A stretch of 64,000 nt of DNA, from contig JAPDRN010000092.1 in assembly GCA_030247855.1 (NCBI GenBank), positions 62,001 to 126,000 of the forward strand, written 5' to 3'. Source of the DNA: Knufia peltigerae (Eukaryota; Ascomycota; Eurotiomycetes; Chaetothyriales; Trichomeriaceae). The notes under the pieces were generated by a model, which was not told the origin of the DNA, made no database searches, and saw only the letters and a list, made by a program, of their open reading frames with translations. The position numbers and the translations under genes were made by a program. This document shows, piece by piece, positions 8,810-15,518 of this stretch (positions are counted from its first letter, which is position 1; every line of letters begins with the position of its first letter).

Positions 8810-8911
8810 ATGTCGATCCGCCTGGCCACCGCCGTCAACAACACCAACCGCAATAATCTGCGTGCGAATAATCGTGCGCGGCCGATGCGGGACTGCGCCC
8901 TGGGTAGATAG
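8810..8911 (+). CDS. Asparagine-rich leader peptide of asnB (33 residues)
   Basis: A short reading frame, ATG 8810 to TAG 8909-8911. Residues 9-21 read VNNTNRNNLRANN: seven Asn codons in a 13-codon stretch, three AAC and four AAU, the AAU codons being uncommon in this high-GC genome. It lies upstream of asparagine synthetase and directly before a terminator with a competing upstream arm, which is the layout of amino-acid attenuators such as trp, his and leu. The tail (RARPMRD) overlaps the antiterminator arm. Translation has not been shown; the case is the codon composition plus position. A weak GG(N)2GGA-like sequence precedes the ATG. Confidence 0.75.
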   Translation: MSIRLATAVNNTNRNNLRANNRARPMRDCALGR

Positions 8912-8969
8912 ACAGCAACATACGCCCGGACACCAGAAAACCCGCATCGGCCGATGCGGGTTTTTTTTT
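8879..8969 (+). promoter_or_regulatory. Transcription attenuator of asnB (antiterminator/terminator switch)
   Basis: Arm 1 (8879-8891, cggccgatgcggg) is identical to arm 3 (8948-8960). Arm 2 (8941-8953) is the reverse complement of both. Arms 2 and 3 form a terminator hairpin: an 8-bp perfect stem 8941-8948/8953-8960 with loop GGCC, flanked by four A and nine T (8961-8969). Arms 1 and 2 can instead form a 13-bp antiterminator. Arm 1 is inside the leader peptide coding region just after the Asn codons, so ribosome position can decide which forms. The prediction is read-through into asnB when charged tRNA-Asn is scarce. Confidence 0.75.
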
Positions 8970-9054
8970 GTGCCCGGGCGCAGCCCCACCCGGGCCTGGA
9001 TGGCCGGTCGAACACCTTCCCCCCGTGTACTTCCCCACAACAGGAGTTCCACCC

Positions 9055-10746
9055 ATGTGTTCGATCTTCGGTATTTTCGGCCTGCAGGCCGGTGACGATC
9101 TTCCTTCCCTGCGCCGCCATGCGCTGGAGCTGTCGCAGCGCCAGCGTCATCGTGGCCCGGACTGGAGCGGCGTGTACCTGGACGAAGGCGCGCTGCTGGT
9201 GCACGAGCGCCTGGCCATCGTCGATCCGGCAGGCGGCTCGCAGCCGTTGCTGTCCGAAGACGGGCAGCTGGCGCTGGCGGTCAACGGCGAGATCTACAAC
9301 CACCAGCAGCTCAAGGCCGGACTTGCACAGGCCTATGCCTTCCAGACCGGCTCGGACTGCGAGGTGATCAACGCGCTGTACCGCCAGGGCGGGTCGCCGG
9401 CGCAGTGGCTGGAGCAGCTCAACGGCATCTTCGCTTTCGCTTTGTGGGATCGCAGTGCGGGTCGTGTACTGATCGCGCGCGACCCGGTCGGCGTGGTGCC
9501 GCTGTACTGGGGCCATGATGCGCAGGGGCGGTTGCGCGTAGCTTCTGAAATGAAGGCGCTGGTCGATACCTGCGCCGACGTCGCCCAGTTCCCGCCGGGC
9601 CATTACTACGACAGCGCCAGCGGTGAGCTGGTGCGCTACTACCAGCAACCGTGGCGCGAGTACGACGACGTGCAGGGCCGCCCGGCCGATCTCGCCGAGC
9701 TGCGCCAGGCTTTCGAACATGCGGTCGAACGCCAGTTGATGAGCGACGTGCCGTATGGCGTGCTGCTGTCGGGTGGGCTGGATTCGTCGCTGGTTGCCGC
9801 CGTGGCAGCACGTTATGCGCGTCGTCGCATCGAAGATGGCGGGCAGAGCGAAGCGTGGTGGCCGCGCCTGCATTCGTTCGCCATCGGCCTGAAGGGCTCG
9901 CCGGATCTGGCCGCTGCTGCGGTGGCCGCCGAAGCGCTGGGCACGGTGCACCACGGCTTCGAATACACCTTCGAGGAAGGCCTGGATGTGCTGCCGGAGG
10001 TGATCCGCCACATTGAAACCTACGACGTCACCACCATCCGCGCCTCCACGCCGATGTTCCTGCTGGCGCGTCGGATCAAGGCAATGGGCGTGAAGATGGT
10101 GCTGTCCGGCGAGGGCAGTGACGAGATCTTCGGCGGCTATCTTTACTTCCACAAGGCACCGGACGCGCGCGAATTCCACCAGGAACTGGTGCGCAAGCTC
10201 GATGCCCTGCACAACTACGATTGCCTGCGCGCCAACAAGTCGATGATGGCCTGGGGCGTGGAGCCGCGCGTGCCATTCCTGGACCGCGAGTTCCTCGACG
10301 TGGCGATGCGTTTCGATGCCGCGCACAAGATGGTCGGCGCCGGCTTCGGTGGTCGTCGCATCGAGAAGGCGGTGCTGCGCGAGGCCTTCGAGGGCTACCT
10401 GCCGGACAGCATCCTGTGGCGACAGAAGGAGCAGTTCAGCGATGGCGTCGGCTACGGTTGGATCGACGGCCTGAAGGCGCATGCCGAAGCACAGGTCAGC
10501 GACCGCGTACTGGCCGCCGCCGACAAGCGTTTCCCGCACAACCCGCCGCAGACCAAGGAGGCGTACTACTACCGTCACCTGTTCGAGCAGTTCTTCCCCA
10601 GCCACGCGGCGGCTGAAACCGTGCCGGGCGGCAAGTCGATCGCCTGCTCCTCGCCGGCAGCCATTGCCTGGGATGCCAGCTTCGCCGCCGCCGCCGATCC
10701 GTCGGGCCGCGCCATCGCCGGCGTGCACGAGCAGGCGTTGGCCTGA
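9055..10746 (+). CDS. asnB: Asparagine synthase (glutamine-hydrolysing)
   Basis: A 563-residue cytosolic enzyme converting aspartate, glutamine and ATP to asparagine. Cys2 after the initiator Met (MCSIFGIFG) is the class II amidotransferase nucleophile, followed by the N-terminal glutaminase domain. The C-terminal synthetase domain carries the pyrophosphate-binding loop LLSGGLDSSLVAA near residues 238-250 and LSGEGSDEIFGGY. An AGGAG Shine-Dalgarno sequence (9042-9046) precedes the ATG at 9055. The gene lies about 85 bases downstream of the attenuator terminator, so its expression is probably controlled by asparaginyl-tRNA supply. A 27-bp perfect inverted repeat ends the transcription unit. 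Confidence 0.98.
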   Translation: MCSIFGIFGLQAGDDLPSLRRHALELSQRQRHRGPDWSGVYLDEGALLVHERLAIVDPAGGSQPLLSEDGQLALAVNGEIYNHQQLKAGLAQAYAFQTGSDCEVINALYRQGGSPAQWLEQLNGIFAFALWDRSAGRVLIARDPVGVVPLYWGHDAQGRLRVASEMKALVDTCADVAQFPPGHYYDSASGELVRYYQQPWREYDDVQGRPADLAELRQAFEHAVERQLMSDVPYGVLLSGGLDSSLVAAVAARYARRRIEDGGQSEAWWPRLHSFAIGLKGSPDLAAAAVAAEALGTVHHGFEYTFEEGLDVLPEVIRHIETYDVTTIRASTPMFLLARRIKAMGVKMVLSGEGSDEIFGGYLYFHKAPDAREFHQELVRKLDALHNYDCLRANKSMMAWGVEPRVPFLDREFLDVAMRFDAAHKMVGAGFGGRRIEKAVLREAFEGYLPDSILWRQKEQFSDGVGYGWIDGLKAHAEAQVSDRVLAAADKRFPHNPPQTKEAYYYRHLFEQFFPSHAAAETVPGGKSIACSSPAAIAWDASFAAAADPSGRAIAGVHEQALA

Positions 10747-10750
10747 CCCA

Positions 10751-10817
10751 AAAAAGGGGACGGAGGGGATTAAGTCGCTTATGCCACAAACGACTTAATC
10801 CCCTCCGTCCCCTTTTT
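10751..10817. terminator. Long perfect inverted repeat, bidirectional terminator
   Basis: Two 27-base arms (10751-10777 and 10791-10817) are perfectly complementary around a 13-base loop. The outer bases are A5/T5, so either strand ends in a U tract. It follows asnB directly and precedes the antiporter gene. The arms carry the core ggggacggaggggattaag, which looks like a mobile palindrome co-opted as a terminator. Confidence 0.8.
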
Positions 10818-10856
10818 GCGACGTATCATCGGCGCCCGGCACATTGGGGAATGTTC

Positions 10857-12239
10857 ATGGACGTACAGACCGGAGGTCCCGTGCGGCCGACGAAGTGGGC
10901 TTGGCGTTACCTGGTCTGGGCCGGCCTGCCGCTGCTGGTCGGCCTGCTGCTGGCCCGCTATGCCGGGCCCGGGCTGCCGGTGATCCGCAACAAGGCCGAG
11001 GCCGTGGTCGGTAGTGATTGGGCACATCACCTGTCCTCGCCGCTCGGCCTGTTCCTGCTGCAGCTGCTGGTGCTGTTGCTGGTCGCCAAGGGCGCCGGCG
11101 CACTGTTGAAGCGTTTCGGCCAGCCGGCCGTGATCGGCGAGATGGCCGCTGGCCTGATGATGGGGCCGCTGTTGCTGGGCAGTCTGCTGCCACAGGTGCA
11201 CGGCGCGCTGTTCCCGGCCGCTTCGCTGGGGCCGCTGGGCATGCTCAGTCAGCTGGGTGTGTTGATGTTCCTGCTGGTGGCTGGCGCCGAGCTGGATCTG
11301 GGCGCGCTGCGCGGGCGTCGTCGATTCGCCTTCACCGTCAGCCACGCCGGCATCGCGGTGCCGTTCGTGCTCGGCGTGGCGCTGGCCATCTGGCTGTACC
11401 CGCAGCATGGTCCGGAAGGCGTGAGCTTTACTGCGTTCGCGCTGTTCGTCGGCATCTCGATGAGCATCACCGCCTTCCCGGTGCTGCTGCGCATCCTCGC
11501 TGATCGCGGTATCACCCACACATCGTTGGGGCAGACCGCCATCGCCTGCGCGGCGCTGGGCGATGCGACCGCGTGGTGTCTGCTGGCGCTGATCGTGGCG
11601 GCGGCGCAGGCCACTGGCTGGCTGCCGGCCAGCCTCAACCTGCTGTGCGTGGTGGCGTTCATCGCGCTGATGCTGGGCTTGGTAAAGCCATGGTTTGCCC
11701 GCCAGACCATCGCGCCGGGCCGCGAAGGGCGCTGGCTGCTGGGCATCCTGCTGCTGTCACTGGCCAGTGCGCTGGTCACCGAAGTGCTCGGCATCCACGC
11801 GCTGTTCGGCGCCTTCGCTGCGGGCGTGGCGGTATCGTCCAACGCGCAGCTGCGGCAGCTGCTGGTGGTCAGGGTCGAACCGTTCGCGGTGACCCTGCTG
11901 CTGCCGCTGTTCTTCGCCATGACCGGCCTGCGCATGCGCGCCGACGCGTTGCACAGCAGCGACATCCTGCTGTGCGTGGTGGTGATCGCAGTGGCCACGG
12001 TGGGCAAGCTGCTGGGCACCTGGAGTGCGGCGCGCAGTACCGGCATGGCCTCGCGTGAAGCGTGGCGACTGGGCGCGCTGATGAACACCCGTGGGTTGAT
12101 GGAGTTGATCGTGCTCAACCTGGGCTACGAGCTGGGCCTGCTCGGCGACCGCCTGTTCGCGGTGCTGGTGATCATGGCGCTGGTGACCACCGCGATGACC
12201 GGGCCGCTGTTGAACCTGATCGAGCGTCGCAGGGCCTGA
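10857..12239 (+). CDS. CPA2-family monovalent cation:proton antiporter (KefB/NapA-like membrane domain)
   Basis: About 460 residues forming 11-13 hydrophobic segments. Conserved features of the CPA2 exchanger family are visible: GQPAVIGEMAAGLMMGP, an inner-helix GVLMFLLVAGAELDL and GISMSITAFPVLLRIL, with the acidic CAALGDATAW in the ion-binding region. There is no C-terminal TrkA-N domain, unlike KefB/KefC, so glutathione-gated K+ efflux is unlikely; Na+/H+ or K+/H+ exchange is the family inference. ATG 10857 is chosen because GGGGA (10846-10850) is spaced six bases before it; ATG 10851 is in frame and possible. Confidence 0.88.
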   Translation: MDVQTGGPVRPTKWAWRYLVWAGLPLLVGLLLARYAGPGLPVIRNKAEAVVGSDWAHHLSSPLGLFLLQLLVLLLVAKGAGALLKRFGQPAVIGEMAAGLMMGPLLLGSLLPQVHGALFPAASLGPLGMLSQLGVLMFLLVAGAELDLGALRGRRRFAFTVSHAGIAVPFVLGVALAIWLYPQHGPEGVSFTAFALFVGISMSITAFPVLLRILADRGITHTSLGQTAIACAALGDATAWCLLALIVAAAQATGWLPASLNLLCVVAFIALMLGLVKPWFARQTIAPGREGRWLLGILLLSLASALVTEVLGIHALFGAFAAGVAVSSNAQLRQLLVVRVEPFAVTLLLPLFFAMTGLRMRADALHSSDILLCVVVIAVATVGKLLGTWSAARSTGMASREAWRLGALMNTRGLMELIVLNLGYELGLLGDRLFAVLVIMALVTTAMTGPLLNLIERRRA

Positions 12240-12249
12240 GCGCTGGACG

Positions 12250-12272
12250 GTAGTGCCGGCCGCTGGCCGGCA
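12250..12272. repeat. SMAG-type palindromic repeat
   Basis: A GTAG-headed hairpin (tgccggcc/ggccggca) between the convergent 3' ends of the antiporter and the penicillin acylase gene. Confidence 0.75.
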
Positions 12273-12314
12273 GCCACGCACACGAGTCGGGCATCATGCG
12301 GTCACTGTCGGGCG

Positions 12315-14645
12315 CTACCTCACCGGTACCAGCGTCATCGTGTGCTGTGCCTTGCCGGGCAGGAACGGGGTGGGGTGACCATGCACCCAATCCTCATGCC
12401 CCGCGCCCCAGTACGGCGACAGCGGATGGCCGCTCTGTCCACCCGGCATGTGCACGATGCCGTCGGCTTCGTGGCCGGGCGAGACCACCATCCGCTGCGA
12501 GGCACCAAAGGCCGGCGTCTGTACACGCGGCATGTCACGGTCGCCGGGCAGGGGATCGGCCGGCATGCACAACCAGCGCTTGGCGAAGGCGGGCAGGGCG
12601 CGTGCGACCGGATGGCAGATCGCTGCGGTATTGCGCTCGCCCCAGGTGCGGTGTGCCAGCGGTCCCTGCGTGGACAGCTCGGCTTCGGTGCGACGTGCAG
12701 CATCGGCCAGCAGCGCATCCCAGCTCGTGTACGCGGACGGCAGCAGGTTGGCGGGTCGCTGTTCCAGCATCGGCCAGGCCACGCCTTCCAGCTGTGCCAG
12801 ACGTGGTGCCAGGAAATCCTCGCCCAGCTGCGCCCGGGCCGGTGCCAGCAGCGCATCGGTCAGCGTGTCGAGCACCTGTGTACGGAACTCGCGTACCACC
12901 CGGTAGCTGGTCGAGTTGATCGCGGCGCGCCCGTCCCAATGCTCGCTGACCGTTCTCAACCGCTTCAGTGCCGGATCGTCGCTGTGCTCGATCACTTCCT
13001 GCAGCAGCACCCACCAGCGCTGCAGGAACACCGCGCGGTCGTCCAGCTGGATTGCCAGCAGGTCGTGCTCGTCGAAGCGTTCCTGCGTGGCCAGCAGATC
13101 GCGGATCTGCCGTCCGCGTGCACCGAGGTCGTAGCCGCCGTTGCCGACGGTGGCCAGGGTCGCCTCGTCCACCACGCGGCTGTTGGCGGTCCACAACCGA
13201 TGGCTGGGCGGATCGATCAGGCTCGGCGCGGCGTCGCTGCGGATCGGCCAGGGCGCGCAGCCCTGGTTGGCCTGATTTTCATTGAAACCCAGTGGCGCGC
13301 AGTGCGGGCCACGGTCGGGCCGCGCGCCGATGAGGCGCCACGCGATGCGTCCGCTGCGGTCGCCGACCATCAGGTTCTGCGCGGGAATGCCGGCGTGGTC
13401 GGCAATCTGCAGGGCCTGCTCCAGATCGGCAGCGCGTGCCATGTCGGCGAAGTCCATGCGCACCGCGCCCGGCAACTGCGCGACCCAGCGCAGGGCGTCG
13501 CCACTGCCATCGGCGTGGGTATGCACGATCGGTCCCCACGCGGTTTCGCGTACCGGAAAACGCACGTCGGCGCCGCCGGCCACGACGATCCGTTCCTCAT
13601 GCACGGTCACCGCGGCGTCGGCGGGCTCGCTGCGGAAGTCGGCGGTGTCGATGTAGCTGTTGGTGAAACCCCAGGCCACGTGGCCGTTGCTGCCGACAAT
13701 CACCGCCGGCACGCCCGGCAGCGAGAATCCGCTGACGTCGACCTGGCCACCTGCGGCCTGCGGATCGGGGTAGCGCAGGCGCACGCGGAACCACAGGCTG
13801 GGCGCGCGCAGGCCCAGGTGCATGTCGTCGGCGACGATCGCACGGCCATCGGCGGTCAGCGCGCCGGCAACGGCGAAATTGTTGCTGCCGACCGCGTCGG
13901 CATCTTCGGCAACTGCGCCGGTTGCGGCCTTCAGCGTGTGCAGGTCCAGCTGGCTGGCATCGGGCAGTGTGGCGTTGCCGCGGGGAGGGCCGGCCAGCGG
14001 CGCGTCCCACTCGCTGCCGTCATGCGCCAGCAGGGCGTACAGGGCCGGCGGCACCACCGCGCGGATGCGCTGCAGGGCCAGTTCGGACTGGTTGCTGGGG
14101 TCCTGCAGGTCGGCGTACATGGCCAGGCCCGCCAGCACGCTGTCGCTGGCCTGCCACGGTTGCGGCGCCTGCCGCAGCAGCAGGTAGGCCCATGGCCGCA
14201 CCGCCAGGCTGCCCAGGCCCTGGTTGACCCCGTCCACATAGGCGCGCACGGCCGCAGGGTCGCTGCCCAGCGCATCCTGCAGATGGGTTTCGGTGCGCGC
14301 GCGCAGGCGGTGTACGCGCATGCGCTTGTCGGCTTCGATGGCCTTCGCCCCGAACAGCGCGGACAGTTCACCTGCGGCACTGCGCCGCATCAGGTCCATT
14401 TCGAAATAACGTTCCTGCGCGTGAACACGGCCGAGCGCCCGCAGGGCATCGGCCTTGTTGCCGGCGGTGATGGTGACCACCCCCAGCGCATCGCGCTCCA
14501 CGGTGACCTTGCTGGCCAGCCCGGGCAACGGGCGCTCGCCGTCCAGCTCGGCCAGGCTGCCGCGCAGCAGCAACCACAGGACCAGCACCGCGAGCAGCAC
14601 GATCGCGACCAGCGCACCCAGAATCCACCGCCACGTACGACGCAT
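12315..14645 (-). CDS. Penicillin acylase family protein (Ntn hydrolase, possible acyl-homoserine lactone acylase)
   Basis: A 776-residue precursor with an N-terminal hydrophobic segment (residues 8-27) that acts as a signal or anchor. As in all penicillin-acylase family Ntn hydrolases, the chain should self-cleave before Ser254 in DAVGSNNFAVAG, giving an alpha subunit, a spacer and a beta subunit whose N-terminal Ser is the nucleophile. The beta chain has GVPAVIVGSNGHVAWGFTN and a late NGGYDLGARGRQI. Substrates range from beta-lactam side chains to long-chain AHLs and cannot be told from sequence. It diverges from the ferritin gene. Confidence 0.92.
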   Translation of the reverse strand: MRRTWRWILGALVAIVLLAVLVLWLLLRGSLAELDGERPLPGLASKVTVERDALGVVTITAGNKADALRALGRVHAQERYFEMDLMRRSAAGELSALFGAKAIEADKRMRVHRLRARTETHLQDALGSDPAAVRAYVDGVNQGLGSLAVRPWAYLLLRQAPQPWQASDSVLAGLAMYADLQDPSNQSELALQRIRAVVPPALYALLAHDGSEWDAPLAGPPRGNATLPDASQLDLHTLKAATGAVAEDADAVGSNNFAVAGALTADGRAIVADDMHLGLRAPSLWFRVRLRYPDPQAAGGQVDVSGFSLPGVPAVIVGSNGHVAWGFTNSYIDTADFRSEPADAAVTVHEERIVVAGGADVRFPVRETAWGPIVHTHADGSGDALRWVAQLPGAVRMDFADMARAADLEQALQIADHAGIPAQNLMVGDRSGRIAWRLIGARPDRGPHCAPLGFNENQANQGCAPWPIRSDAAPSLIDPPSHRLWTANSRVVDEATLATVGNGGYDLGARGRQIRDLLATQERFDEHDLLAIQLDDRAVFLQRWWVLLQEVIEHSDDPALKRLRTVSEHWDGRAAINSTSYRVVREFRTQVLDTLTDALLAPARAQLGEDFLAPRLAQLEGVAWPMLEQRPANLLPSAYTSWDALLADAARRTEAELSTQGPLAHRTWGERNTAAICHPVARALPAFAKRWLCMPADPLPGDRDMPRVQTPAFGASQRMVVSPGHEADGIVHMPGGQSGHPLSPYWGAGHEDWVHGHPTPFLPGKAQHTMTLVPVR

Positions 14646-14770
14646 TGCAGGTCCTTCCCGAGCATGTCGGCCGATTGTAGCCGCAGGCGCAACTGCGACT
14701 GATTCCGATTAGATCACCGTATTTCCAGATGGGGCACCATGGGCGCCATCGATTCACAGGAGCTCCCCCC

Positions 14771-15259
14771 ATGAAAGGCAACCCGGACGTCATCGCCTGC
14801 CTGAAGGAACTGCTGCGCGGCGAACTCGCCGCCCGCGACCAGTACTTCATCCACTCCCGCCGCTACGAGGACCAGGGCCTGTTCGCGCTGTACGAACGCC
14901 TGAACCACGAGATGGAAGAAGAGACCCAGCATGCCGACGCGCTGCTGCGCCGGATCCTGTTCCTGGGCGGCGACCCGGACATGCGCCCGCATGCCACCGA
15001 GCCGGGCAGGACCGTGGAGGAAATGCTGCGCAAGGACCTGGACACCGAATACGCCGTTCGCAACAACCTCGCCGCCGGCATGAAGCTGTGCGAGGAGAAG
15101 GGCGACTACGTGAGCCGCGACATGCTGCTGGCACAGTTGAAGGACACCGAGGAAGACCACGCCTGGTGGCTGGAGCAGCAGCTGGGCCTGATCAAGCGCA
15201 TCGGCCTGGAGCTGTACCAGCTGAGCAAGATCGACGGCAGCGGCGCCCCGGCGCACTGA
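14771..15259 (+). CDS. bfr: Bacterioferritin-family ferritin (FtnA-like, without the heme methionine)
   Basis: A 162-residue four-helix iron-storage protein that should form a 24-mer and oxidise Fe(II). Ferroxidase-centre residues appear in RGELAARDQYF, EMEEETQHAD, LDTEYAV and DTEEDHAWW. At the position of the heme-ligating Met52 of true bacterioferritins (DEMKHAD in E. coli) this protein has Thr (EETQHAD), as in Pseudomonas FtnA, which was reclassified from bacterioferritin to ferritin. Automatic annotation will call it bacterioferritin. ATG 14771 gives the family start MKGNPDVI. Confidence 0.93.
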   Translation: MKGNPDVIACLKELLRGELAARDQYFIHSRRYEDQGLFALYERLNHEMEEETQHADALLRRILFLGGDPDMRPHATEPGRTVEEMLRKDLDTEYAVRNNLAAGMKLCEEKGDYVSRDMLLAQLKDTEEDHAWWLEQQLGLIKRIGLELYQLSKIDGSGAPAH

Positions 15260-15274
15260 CCGACGCCGCTTTCG

Positions 15275-15333
15275 GTAGAGCCGAGCCATGCTCGGCTGCT
15301 GTACCTGATGTAGAGCCAAGCCATGCTTGGCGG
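15275..15333. repeat. Two SMAG-type palindromic repeats in tandem
   Basis: Two GTAG-headed hairpins, 15275-15296 (gccgagc/gctcggc around 'cat') and 15310-15333 (gccaagc/gcttggc around 'cat'), in the same orientation after the ferritin gene. Confidence 0.8.
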
Positions 15334-15436
15334 CATTTCGCAGAATCACAACGTCCCGTCGCCCGCCAGCACCGGAGCACCGCCAGCCAGCCTTCGCCAG
15401 CCAGCTGCTCCACCGCCCGCCAGCCGACAAACAAGG

Positions 15437-15462
15437 AAGCCGGGGAATGCCCCGGCTTTTTT
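15437..15462 (+). terminator. Rho-independent terminator after the ferritin gene
   Basis: The stem AAGCCGGGG/CCCCGGCTT with loop AATG is followed by a run of T (15457-15462). It is about 180 bases after the ferritin stop; the bases between hold two palindromic repeats and a stretch of cgccagc-like short repeats with no gene. Confidence 0.8.
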
Positions 15463-15475
15463 GTGTCTGACGTCT

Positions 15476-15513
15476 GGGGTCGGAGCCCTTTCCGTTGAAA
15501 GGGATCCGACCCC
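15476..15513. repeat. Inverted repeat of the ggggtcNgAnCCC family
   Basis: 16-base arms with one mismatch, (ggggtcggagcccttt)/(aaagggatccgacccc), around a six-base loop. It lies just past the parC stop on the opposite side from the ferritin terminator. The same family recurs at 30784-30823, 61792-61832 and 61880-61920. Confidence 0.8.
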
Positions 15514-15518
15514 GCGCC

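Noticed and set aside
15362..15430. CRISPR-like or tandem cgccagc repeats after the ferritin gene
   Set aside because: The units are too short (about 7-8 bases), irregular and without spacers; only low-complexity sequence.
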